Made by a program: the position numbers and the translations under genes. Below are positions 1 to 7,232 of a stretch of 64,000 bases of DNA, piece by piece (positions within the stretch are counted from its first letter, which is position 1; each line of letters begins with the position of its first letter). The notes under the pieces were generated by a model, which worked only from the letters and a program-made list of their open reading frames with translations, did no database searches and had not been told where the DNA came from. Origin of the DNA: Nitrospirales bacterium (GTDB taxonomy: Bacteria; Nitrospirota; Nitrospiria; Nitrospirales; UBA8639); contig BQIV01000003.1 in the NCBI GenBank assembly GCA_021604005.1, forward strand, positions 123,910 to 187,909. Direction: 5' to 3'.

Positions 1-2
1 AA

Positions 3-278
3 CAGTTGTTGCGGTATGAGCCAACCCGAATCCACAATTATTGGTTAACGCTTGAGAAGATTTGTGAGTTAGAACATGACTTGCGCTCGCGCACGGAGAC
101 GGAACGTGCTCAGCTTCCCGGTCTAGAGGCCGGCCGCGAAGGCGTGATCGTGATTGGTACCATCATTCTCCGGACATTCATGGAAACATTGAATTTTACG
201 CGGTGTTTAGTAAGCGATTATGGACTACGGGAAGGAATACTGATTGATTGTATGCACAAACACCGGCGTGACCGTTAG
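3..278 (+). CDS. Ppx/GppA phosphatase family, C-terminal fragment
   Basis: The reading frame is open from the left edge, so only the last ~91 residues are present. The segment LPGLEAGREGVIVIGTIIL followed by LVSDYGLREGIL is the typical end of the exopolyphosphatase / guanosine pentaphosphate phosphohydrolase catalytic domain, where the conserved GLREG lies close to the end of domain II. Enzymes of this family hydrolyse inorganic polyphosphate or pppGpp in the cytoplasm. The N-terminal nucleotide-binding half lies outside the window, so Ppx and GppA cannot be told apart. The TTG codons at positions 6 and 9 are internal codons rather than starts. Confidence 0.8.
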   Translation, partial: QLLRYEPTRIHNYWLTLEKICELEHDLRSRTETERAQLPGLEAGREGVIVIGTIILRTFMETLNFTRCLVSDYGLREGILIDCMHKHRRDR

Positions 279-306
279 TTGTATTGTCGCGCTTCGAAAG
301 GTGTGA

Positions 307-1824
307 CTATCGTTGACTGTACCAACGAAAACCTTTGGATTCTTGATACTGTGGACGATGAATTTTTGCACCCGGTTTTTCGAGCATCATCACCTTAAAG
401 TCCCAGAGTCCGAACCAGGCGGGATCCAGCACGCTATGATAATGTAGCCCGTTTAACTTTGGAAGTGTATCGCCAAGCACCTGTTTGAGTTCATGTTGCG
501 TGTAGGCACGAACGGCAAACGGGGTCTCGAGCGCTTCGCAAATGCGGCGAATGGCGTAGGCGGCTCCTGTGCAGAGGACTTCTGTCTCACCGGAGATGTT
601 CAAGAGCTGTGGAAGCGCGCAGTATTGTTCACGAAACCCAAGCCCGCGTGCGGCGTGGCGCATGTGTGAATATTGGACTTCATATTCGGTATGTCCCGGG
701 AGTTTCACTGGTTCGGGGTAGCCTGTTTCAATTCCGAATTCAATGAATATGGCATGGCCACCCGGCTTCAGCGCTCGCCAGGCTTCGATGAGAAATGACA
801 GTGCGCCATAATTAAAAATCACTTCATCCGGAAACGGTTTGTCGAGGGGTAAGTGGAGACGGCGGATGAGGTTCAGGGCGGCTTGATGTTGAGGTGTCGT
901 GCCTTCGAGCGACTCCAATTCCTTGGCCGTCAAGTGTACCGGCGTCATATCCGCCAAATTTTCATTATCGATGATCAGATCTATGCTCCCATCGGTGAAT
1001 GGGAGTTGTTCGGCATTGGCCTGCGTAGCCGACGCATTCCATCCAGCGGAGCGAGCCAGGCTTGTTTGCGAACCTAAAAATGGACGTGTGAGATCTAAAA
1101 ATGTATAGCGAATGTCCTGGCGTTCGTCCTCACGTAATTCGCCAGCCAACTCTTTAGACACATACCCTAATCCTGCCCCCACTTCGACGATGCGTGTGGG
1201 TCGAGGGGTCAACCATCCCATTTTCCGGAGTGTTTGTCCAAGCAGTCGACCATAGGTCAGGCCATGTAAGGCTTCGCACGGTTCTCGAAACAAATGGGAG
1301 ACCGTTGTTTCAATGATTTCAAAGTGCCCATGTTGCGTCTGAATCCCTTGCATATGGAACTTTGAAAGATGACCCTCAGTTTCTTCGGCCACGTTCCCAT
1401 GCCATCCTTCGCGAACACGTTGGAGGAGTAGATCCCACTTGGCGTCCGCGCTGTGTCCACTTGGCGCTTCGGATCCGTAAAAACAGAGTGAGTATCGCGG
1501 GAGTGCCCACCGTTCTAAGAACCATTGGCCAGTTTCTTGATTTGGCCCACAGACCCATTTCCCAAATCGACTGACCAAGGCGGCTAGGGTTGAATGGCCA
1601 TCCATGGCACCCAGAAGCGAGGCTCCCATGCGGTTCAGTCGTATTAACGGTAAGTCTTCATCCAATGGACTGACCCACCATTCTTCCGGGCCATGCTGGT
1701 AGATGATCAAGTCGGGCATGCGCCATGCCCGTTGACTCAAGATTTCGCCTTCGAGGATGAGTGGTTCGTCTGACTGTGGCGGACGGGTGGAAATCATAGT
1801 GTCATGCACGGATATGGTCCTCAC
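307..1824 (-). CDS. SAM-dependent methyltransferase with PqqD-like N-terminal domain
   Basis: The 505-residue protein has two visible parts. Residues ~30-95 (IRLNRMGASLLGAMDGHSTL, then AALVSRFG) have the pattern of PqqD/RRE-like peptide-binding domains. Residues ~205-390 form a class I methyltransferase: glycine-rich motif I IVEVGAGLGYVSKELAG, an acidic end of strand 2 (FLDLTRP), and a post-I region ANAEQLPFTDGSIDLIIDNE, followed by LKPGGHAIFIEFG. The GTG start shares its G with the TAG stop of the upstream oxidase-like gene (overlap TAGTG), so the two are probably translationally coupled. The substrate is unknown. The PqqD-like assignment rests on pattern only; the methyltransferase assignment is firm. 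Confidence 0.75.
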   Translation of the reverse strand: MRTISVHDTMISTRPPQSDEPLILEGEILSQRAWRMPDLIIYQHGPEEWWVSPLDEDLPLIRLNRMGASLLGAMDGHSTLAALVSRFGKWVCGPNQETGQWFLERWALPRYSLCFYGSEAPSGHSADAKWDLLLQRVREGWHGNVAEETEGHLSKFHMQGIQTQHGHFEIIETTVSHLFREPCEALHGLTYGRLLGQTLRKMGWLTPRPTRIVEVGAGLGYVSKELAGELREDERQDIRYTFLDLTRPFLGSQTSLARSAGWNASATQANAEQLPFTDGSIDLIIDNENLADMTPVHLTAKELESLEGTTPQHQAALNLIRRLHLPLDKPFPDEVIFNYGALSFLIEAWRALKPGGHAIFIEFGIETGYPEPVKLPGHTEYEVQYSHMRHAARGLGFREQYCALPQLLNISGETEVLCTGAAYAIRRICEALETPFAVRAYTQHELKQVLGDTLPKLNGLHYHSVLDPAWFGLWDFKVMMLEKPGAKIHRPQYQESKGFRWYSQR

Positions 1825-2525
1825 TAGGCACGTGAATCAAAAACCGTTCGATGCATGCCTTTCCAGAAGGTATGCCAGGCTTCGGCGGTTTGTCGGGCTC
1901 CGCGAGCGACTTGCTCAAGATCTTCGGGGTTTTTGGCTGTGTGGCGTACGCCTTGTGTCATCCAATGGCTGTGAGCCAGTTCTTCTTCGAGATGCATCGA
2001 AAAAAATGTGAGATCGTGAGGCGTGAATTGCGAATACTTCTGTAACCCTGGCAGAAAGTATTGAAATTCTGAAACGGCAGTTGTTTCGATTGCCCATTCT
2101 GCCCCTAGGGCTTGGAGGTATCCGGCTTCCATGAAGAGGTGATGTATGCATTCGAGATATTCCTGGACTTCCGGAACAGGTTGAGTGTGACGCAAGTCCT
2201 GCTCACTCATTTCAACCGCCTGGGCAAAGCGTTCGAGTTGCCGAATATGCGCGTGAGGCAGTGATCCGCTGCCAAGCTCGGAATAGAGCGTTTTGGTCAG
2301 CTCCACGCGCATCTCCAGTTCGTCAAGTGGCGTCTGGTAGAGCAGGCCCTCTAAGAGTTTTACGAATCGATGGCAGAAAAAATGATATTGCCCGACAAAT
2401 GTTTGGAGCTGAGCCGTTGTGAGAACATGCTCTCTGAAATCGACGAAAAAGATATTGGTGTTGACGGGATGCGTTGTGAGTTCATGTAACAACGAGTCAA
2501 CAGTAAGGGGTTGAAGAGTTTTCAC
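1824..2525 (-). CDS. PqqC/TenA-like heme-oxygenase-fold diiron oxidase (HDO) family protein
   Basis: The all-helical 233-residue protein carries metal-ligand motifs of the heme-oxygenase-like diiron oxidase family (CADD, UndA, PqqC-like): ELGSGSLPHAHIRQLERF gives a Glu and a His, AIETTAVSEF gives a Glu, and SMHLEEELAHSHW gives the His-x3-Glu-x2-His triad. Characterised members use O2 and a diiron centre to oxidise or cleave small substrates; PqqC itself is metal-free. It is the first gene of a two-gene minus-strand unit with the PqqD-like methyltransferase, which suggests that both act on one metabolite or peptide. No PQQ precursor or radical SAM gene is nearby, so this is not a pqq operon. 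Confidence 0.75.
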   Translation of the reverse strand: MKTLQPLTVDSLLHELTTHPVNTNIFFVDFREHVLTTAQLQTFVGQYHFFCHRFVKLLEGLLYQTPLDELEMRVELTKTLYSELGSGSLPHAHIRQLERFAQAVEMSEQDLRHTQPVPEVQEYLECIHHLFMEAGYLQALGAEWAIETTAVSEFQYFLPGLQKYSQFTPHDLTFFSMHLEEELAHSHWMTQGVRHTAKNPEDLEQVARGARQTAEAWHTFWKGMHRTVFDSRA

Positions 2526-2902
2526 GAACGCCTATCCCTTGTTTGGTCACTGGTACGTCCTTGCTTGGTACGTAGCAAGACTACATCAACTTAGGAAATG
2601 CTCGCAAGCAGACGCATGGGTGGTCTGACACCACCTATAAGGATTGTGAGCTGAGCTGTTTCGCGTGAATGAAGTGATTATGGCCGATAACATAGCCAAT
2701 GGCCTGTTCCATCTAAGGTTCTGACGTCCGTGGACGATATATTTTCGATTTTTTCTATGATGGGTGTGAGAAACAATCAGGATTTAAAAAAAACAACCGA
2801 GAATATAAGTGGTTTTCCTAGGGATGTACGCAGAATGTTCGCAGGTATGCATTCGATGGTTATTTTACGACACGATTTTCCCCTTGGTTCCAGAGGAATG
2901 TC
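2526..2902. other. Intergenic region without recognisable gene
   Basis: This 377-bp gap separates the divergent oxidase/methyltransferase unit from the bactofilin genes, so both promoters should lie here. I see AT-rich tracts around 2740-2810 but no confident promoter, repeat or RNA gene. A short plus-strand frame at 2809-3003 overlaps the start of the bactofilin gene and lacks a plausible product. Confidence 0.5.
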
Positions 2903-3478
2903 ATGAAGCAAATCGCCTTGTTACACGGAAGGCCTTCCCGGTTGAAAGGCACGATCTATCCCATTCGCCGGATTTCCAGAATTGCGCGCAAGTCAACATC
3001 TGAACGAGCGGAAACGCAGGAGCCTGGCGAATGGCGGGAGGACAACCCTTCCGCATTTTTGGGGCCAGGTGGAGAATGCAAGGGCGTAATGACTGGAGAT
3101 GGAAAGATGCGAATTGATGGAAATCTGGAAGGGGAAATCCATTCGCAAGGATCGGTGATTGTGGGCGAAGGCGGAGCGGTAGAGGCGGATATTCAGGCTG
3201 AGTCTGTGGTTGCTCAAGGACTCATTTCCGGCAATGTGAAGGCCCAAAAAAGCATGCATCTCAAGTCGTCGGCTGTTGTAAAAGGTTCTGTCACGACTCC
3301 GTTTCTGTCAATAGAAGAAGGCGCGGTCTTAGAGACCGATTGGTCGCTGTGGATTAACGGCGGGAGAATCCCGGGGAATGTGTGGAATGAGATGTTTCAA
3401 CATGAAGCGATCACGCATCCTTCTTGGTGGCCTTCCGAGATTGCAGAATGTTCAATTCGTGAAGCCGAATGTGGCTAA
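2903..3478 (+). CDS. Bactofilin family protein (first of two)
   Basis: The core, residues ~50-150, is the bactofilin right-handed beta-helix with its regular repeat: FLGPGGECKGVMTGDGKMRI, DGNLEGEIHSQGSVIVGEGG, then VEADIQAESVVAQGLISGNV and KAQKSMHLKSSAVVKGSVTT. Bactofilins polymerise into filaments on the inner membrane and organise cell-shape or polar machinery. An AGAGGA ribosome-binding site precedes the ATG. It has a basic N-terminal extension and an unusual tail of ~45 residues rich in Trp, Glu and Cys after the core, unlike the compact second copy downstream. The tail could be a partner-binding region or the result of a frameshift. Confidence 0.85.
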   Translation: MKQIALLHGRPSRLKGTIYPIRRISRIARKSTSERAETQEPGEWREDNPSAFLGPGGECKGVMTGDGKMRIDGNLEGEIHSQGSVIVGEGGAVEADIQAESVVAQGLISGNVKAQKSMHLKSSAVVKGSVTTPFLSIEEGAVLETDWSLWINGGRIPGNVWNEMFQHEAITHPSWWPSEIAECSIREAECG

Positions 3479-3656
3479 AGGACCTGGCGGGACCTCCATG
3501 CATGGTTTGCATACTTTTCAGATGGAGGGCCATTAGCCTAAAGAAAATGCTACTAACCACCGACAACAGTTTGAGAATGATCATGAGTGCCTACAACATG
3601 ATCTGGAAATGGTCAAACACACACAATTGTCCCATTAACGGGGAAAGGAACGCGTC

Positions 3657-4106
3657 ATGGCAATTGAATTAGATGAACGAGATACGATGAATGGACAATC
3701 GACCGGTACATCGACAAATGGAGGTAGTTCAAGCTATCGCAGTGGCGCCATGCCGGCAGGGGTGAAGGGGGATGTTGTGGCATTCATCGGCCCAGGCGTG
3801 GAGTTTAAAGGCGTCATTAGTTATCAGGGGAGCGTGCAGATCGACGGGAAGCTTGATGGCGAATTGCACACCGAAGGCACATTGTTAGTCGGTGAACAAG
3901 CCGTGATTACGGCCAAAATTAGCGCGGGTTCCGTGATCAGTCGTGGAGAAATTAAGGGAGACATCGTGGCAAAGGAGAAAGTGCAGTTGTTAGCCACAGC
4001 CGTCATGGAAGGGTCTTTGAACACTCCGCAATTATCCATGGAAAATGGTGTGGTGCTCAATGGCACGGTAGAAATGAAAACCAACGGGGCCAAGAAAACA
4101 TATTAA
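3657..4106 (+). CDS. Bactofilin family protein (second of two)
   Basis: The 149-residue protein has a disordered, Ser/Gly/Thr-rich N-terminus of ~35 residues and then the bactofilin helix: VVAFIGPGVEFKGVISYQGS, QIDGKLDGELHTEGTLLVGE, AVITAKISAGSVISRGEIKG and NTPQLSMENGVVLNGTVEM. The length and organisation are typical of the family. It lies 178 bp downstream of the other bactofilin on the same strand, and the two probably co-assemble. The ATG at 3657 follows a GGAAAGGAA site; an in-frame ATG nine codons later is a weaker alternative. Confidence 0.9.
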   Translation: MAIELDERDTMNGQSTGTSTNGGSSSYRSGAMPAGVKGDVVAFIGPGVEFKGVISYQGSVQIDGKLDGELHTEGTLLVGEQAVITAKISAGSVISRGEIKGDIVAKEKVQLLATAVMEGSLNTPQLSMENGVVLNGTVEMKTNGAKKTY

Positions 4107-4735
4107 AGTCTCGTGTTTCGTGTGATGAGGGAACCCTCGATTCTCGAAGGGCACGAACGCTGCATTTCACAACGAGTGGATTCGTCGTCGTGAGTGAAAT
4201 CATCGGGCCCTGCCTGCTTGTCCATGCACGCTTGAACCGTGAAACGTGACCGAGATTGAGCATCACCGTGTGTGTTCAATACAGATTTCACTGCTCTGGT
4301 TGTATATTTCCCCACCATCGGTGTGATACCACCGGTCAATACGATAGTTCATAAATTTCAAAATAGCCGTTGCATTACGAACGTCTGCACACTTGGCCAC
4401 CTGAAATCCAAATAGTGGGCCACAACGAGACGTTCACACAAGGCTGCCCTCTTACATGGCATGGAACCCGAAACGATCGTGCCTAGGCTTTCCATTGCTG
4501 ATCTTCCTGCACCGAGAAAATATAAAAATCTCTCATCACCCCTAAGGTGCCCACAAGATGTGACCATGTCTTCTGCACACACATAGTGTGCACCGATTTT
4601 TCGCGCTCAACGGCCGTTTCTAGGATAAATTTCTGTCAACCTTTGACGCCTTAGAAAAGACTGAAGTATAGTTTTTTCAAAAAAACAATTCGTCGAGTGC
4701 TTCCCGCCAGAATTACTCGGGAAACCAGTGCCTCT
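4107..4735. other. Long intergenic region, no gene supported
   Basis: About 630 bp separate the second bactofilin gene from the CopD-like gene. Short open frames on the minus strand here (for example 4103-4339 and 4358-4582) have no recognisable product, no good ribosome-binding site and biased composition, so I do not call them. No tRNA or clear terminator was recognised. Confidence 0.45.
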
Positions 4736-5209
4736 ATGCCTCTTTTTTTCGTTGTTTGGATTCATCTCATTGCTGCCATTACCTTCATTGGTGGGTTGAT
4801 CTATCTCCACCTTGTGCTCAGACCGGTGCTGCATTCTCAACTGAAGGAGCCTGAGCCAAACGAGGTTTTACGAAAGACAAGTCAACGGTTTCGGACGATC
4901 ACGTGGGTAAGTTTGATCGCGCTGGTTCTAACCGGAGCCTTTAACATGCTGAGCGAAGGCGGGTCTGCGAGAATCGAAACGGAGTGGGGCGTGGTGCTCA
5001 TGCTTAAGCTTTTTCTCTTTGCTATTGCATTTGGCTTAGTCTTAATCCATGACTTTGTGTTAGATCCGTATGCGTCATCATCGCAACAATCTGTGAAACC
5101 GCAAGTGGTGACGAGCAACATTCGGCGGGCGGCGTTTGTTCAGCAAATGATTCTCGCGCTGACGCTCATTATCCTGCTTGTGGCTACGTATCTTTCATCG
5201 ATGTACTGA
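4736..5209 (+). CDS. CopD/DUF2269-like four-helix membrane protein
   Basis: The 157-residue protein has four hydrophobic helices, at about residues 3-25, 55-75, 87-107 and 133-153. The first carries a conserved-looking His (WIHLIAAITFIGGLIYLHLV) and the third is followed by HDFVLDP. This layout resembles the CopD-like/DUF2269 family of integral membrane proteins with putative metal- or heme-binding histidines. I placed the start at the ATG at 4736 because translation then begins directly with the first helix; a GTG 13 codons upstream adds only a polar stretch. The function is unknown; copper handling is one possibility. Confidence 0.65.
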   Translation: MPLFFVVWIHLIAAITFIGGLIYLHLVLRPVLHSQLKEPEPNEVLRKTSQRFRTITWVSLIALVLTGAFNMLSEGGSARIETEWGVVLMLKLFLFAIAFGLVLIHDFVLDPYASSSQQSVKPQVVTSNIRRAAFVQQMILALTLIILLVATYLSSMY

Positions 5210-5272
5210 GAATGATGAGATAGTCGAACAGGTGGTTCTGTTTGTTGAGTCGTGCGACTCGCGAGGTGGGCT

Positions 5273-6190
5273 CTAGAACGGGGTTTCTCCCGCTCGTAGC
5301 TTGGCCAAGGCGTCTTTGACAAACTTTGCGTCGGGACTGTTAGGTTCAAGGTTTTTAAACGCCAAGGCCCAGGCGTCTTCGGTTTCTCGTGGCCGTTTGA
5401 GATACCACAAGGTGAGACCTCGGTACCAATTTACCCCAGGTTCGTTTGGGCGATCAATCAACACCTTATCAAAATATGCCAGTGCTTTGTTGAAGACTTC
5501 GGGGTCATCAAACTTTCTTGTTTCAATCAAAATCACGCCTAAATTATAGGATGCTTCATTGTTCCGAGGCTGAAGTTCTAAGACTTTTGTCCATGCTTTC
5601 TGCGCCTCTTCGTACCGATTAAGGACCTGATATGACCGTCCTGCCATGATTTGCCCTTCCAGATCATCTGGGTTCTTGCGAAGTCGTTCTTCCAGCTTCG
5701 CAACCATTTCCAATGGGTTTGGTGCGTTGCCTCCTCCGGGGGCCTGGGCTTGAGAAGCCGTGAGTTTCTCTAGGGCTTGGATTTGTACCCACAGATAGGT
5801 TCCTATTGAGGAAACAAGCACGATGAACGCACAGATTGTGACGGGTATCCACTTTTTTCGTTGTGGCGTGTTTGAGGCGGGCGTGTTGGCTTCCTCGGCA
5901 GCATCTTGCTGAAGTAATTCAAGCCGATCAAGGACGTGCAGGAGACGATGTTCGTCTGTGGCCTTGAGCCGGGCATGATCGTCTGGCTCCATTCGTTTTT
6001 GAGCGAGCTCAACATCGAGTTCTTGTAATGAGCGGACGAGCACCTCGCGTTCGACAACTAAATCCGCCAGTTCCTGATGGCGATCGTCGTTATGAAATGG
6101 AGAGAACGGGTTGGGGTCTTTTCGCCAAAACGGAGACGTGATTGCCACAATGACAAAAATGAGGATCGTGATAACGGGAATAAGTAGCAT
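5273..6190 (-). CDS. ccmI: Cytochrome c maturation protein CcmI (TPR type)
   Basis: From the ATG at 6190 the 305-residue protein starts with a transmembrane helix (LLIPVITILIFVIVA), followed by a Glu/Arg-rich segment LADLVVEREVLVRSLQELDV, a second helix (WIPVTICAFIVLVSSIGTYL), and a periplasmic TPR domain (LEGQIMAGRSYQVLNRYEEA, NEASYNLGVILIETRKFDD). This is the CcmI/CycH layout; CcmI binds the C-terminus of apocytochrome c and presents it to CcmFH. The frame is open further upstream into ccmH, but the family starts at the membrane helix, so the longer version is rejected. It is the last gene of the operon, 20 bp after ccmH. Confidence 0.88.
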   Translation of the reverse strand: MLLIPVITILIFVIVAITSPFWRKDPNPFSPFHNDDRHQELADLVVEREVLVRSLQELDVELAQKRMEPDDHARLKATDEHRLLHVLDRLELLQQDAAEEANTPASNTPQRKKWIPVTICAFIVLVSSIGTYLWVQIQALEKLTASQAQAPGGGNAPNPLEMVAKLEERLRKNPDDLEGQIMAGRSYQVLNRYEEAQKAWTKVLELQPRNNEASYNLGVILIETRKFDDPEVFNKALAYFDKVLIDRPNEPGVNWYRGLTLWYLKRPRETEDAWALAFKNLEPNSPDAKFVKDALAKLRAGETPF

Positions 6191-6210
6191 TGTCGTTTGC
6201 AGATGAGCGC

Positions 6211-6681
6211 TTAAGGATGGTGCAGTTCCCGTTCGATTCGTTCGCGGGCTTCCTGATCGAGAGGAGGTGGCGGCTGTTGTGGCGTGGATGAGGATGGCCT
6301 GACCCACTGCTTGACTTCTTTATAAAGGAAAAATCCTCCCACGAGCAGCAAGGCAAAGGGGGCGACCCAAATTAACCAGTTCATGCCGTGTTTAGGGGGT
6401 TGCATGAGAATATAATCCCCGTACCGGCTGAGAAAGTAGGCGTGAATTTCCTCGGGCGAGTGCCCAAGCGTTAATCGTTCTCGAATTGCAGCTCGCATTT
6501 GCACGGCTAACGGTGCGCCGGATTCCCAAATATTTTCTGTTTGGCAGACCGTACAGCGGAGTGTTTTGGCGATTTCACGAACTTGAACATCCAGTTCCGT
6601 CTCATCCACCACTTTGGCCAAGGTGGGCCAGGGGAACATCACCAGTATTAGGAAGCCAAATAGAATGTAGCGGTTCATCAT
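6211..6681 (-). CDS. ccmH: Cytochrome c maturation protein CcmH
   Basis: This is a 156-residue periplasmic, membrane-anchored thiol oxidoreductase. A signal helix (residues ~4-22) leads to LRCTVCQTENIWESGAPLA, which contains the CcmH LRCxxCQ active site, then RERLTLGHSPEEIHAYFLSR and RYGDYILMQPP, and a second helix (WLIWVAPFALLLVGGFFLYK). CcmH keeps the CXXCH cysteines of apocytochrome reduced for heme ligation together with CcmG and CcmF. The length matches a single-domain CcmH, with CcmI encoded separately next door. Its start overlaps the end of ccmG by 4 bp. Confidence 0.93.
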   Translation of the reverse strand: MMNRYILFGFLILVMFPWPTLAKVVDETELDVQVREIAKTLRCTVCQTENIWESGAPLAVQMRAAIRERLTLGHSPEEIHAYFLSRYGDYILMQPPKHGMNWLIWVAPFALLLVGGFFLYKEVKQWVRPSSSTPQQPPPPLDQEARERIERELHHP

Positions 6682-7232
6682 GTTGACGGCGGCGTGTTAT
6701 TCAATAGTGGAGTAATCACGTTTTCTGTCAAATTGGTATAGACTTGCCCGACGATTGGCCCGACCCATTTATGGCGGATGACGCCCTGCTGATCAATGAC
6801 AAATGTCTCAGGCACGCCGTAGACTCCGTAATCAATCGCCAAGCTCCCTTTGATATCGCGGACATGTTGAAATGTCGATCCATAGGTCTTGAGATATTTT
6901 TTGGCGTCGGGCAATTCGTCTTGGTAGTTGATCCCCAACATGACAAAGTTCGGGTGATCTTTAAATTGTTGATGAAGGCGAAGGATATCTTTGTGCTCCA
7001 CTTTGCATTCATAGCACCAGGAGGCCCAGAAATTGAGCAAGACCACCTTGCCTTTATATTGATCAAGAGAAATCGTTTGTCCTGACTCTACATCCGGACC
7101 CGTAAAGGTCGGCGCAGTCGTTCCAATTAGGACTGTGGGTATACTACGGGGGTCCCCCCACAGGCCCTGATAAAAAAGCGCGAAGAGGGCGAGTAACCCT
7201 ATAACCAGTGAGAATTGTAAGCCGCGACTCAT
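6678..7232 (-). CDS. ccmG: Thioredoxin-like thiol:disulfide reductase CcmG/DsbE
   Basis: The 184-residue protein has an N-terminal membrane anchor and a periplasmic thioredoxin fold. Its active site is NFWASWCYECKVEH; the C-Y-E-C dipeptide differs from the common CcmG variants but is acidic, as is usual for CcmG reductases. YGVYGVPETFVIDQQGVIRH contains the cis-proline and the GVPET motif typical of CcmG. It reduces CcmH or apocytochrome, drawing electrons from a CcdA-type transporter such as the one at 13281. It overlaps both ccmF and ccmH by 4 bp, so the three are probably translationally coupled. Confidence 0.92.
   Translation of the reverse strand: MSRGLQFSLVIGLLALFALFYQGLWGDPRSIPTVLIGTTAPTFTGPDVESGQTISLDQYKGKVVLLNFWASWCYECKVEHKDILRLHQQFKDHPNFVMLGINYQDELPDAKKYLKTYGSTFQHVRDIKGSLAIDYGVYGVPETFVIDQQGVIRHKWVGPIVGQVYTNLTENVITPLLNNTPPST

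Noticed and set aside
1824..2525. TenA/thiaminase II assignment
   Set aside because: The diiron ligand pattern H-x3-E-x2-H fits HDO proteins, and thiamin genes are elsewhere in the window.
2809..3003. Open frame upstream of the first bactofilin
   Set aside because: It overlaps the bactofilin start in another frame, with no ribosome-binding site or family match.
4103..4582. Minus-strand frames in the gap after the bactofilins
   Set aside because: No product pattern, weak starts and no partner genes.
6191..6307. Upstream extension of ccmI
   Set aside because: It overlaps ccmH; the true CcmI start is at the membrane helix (6190).
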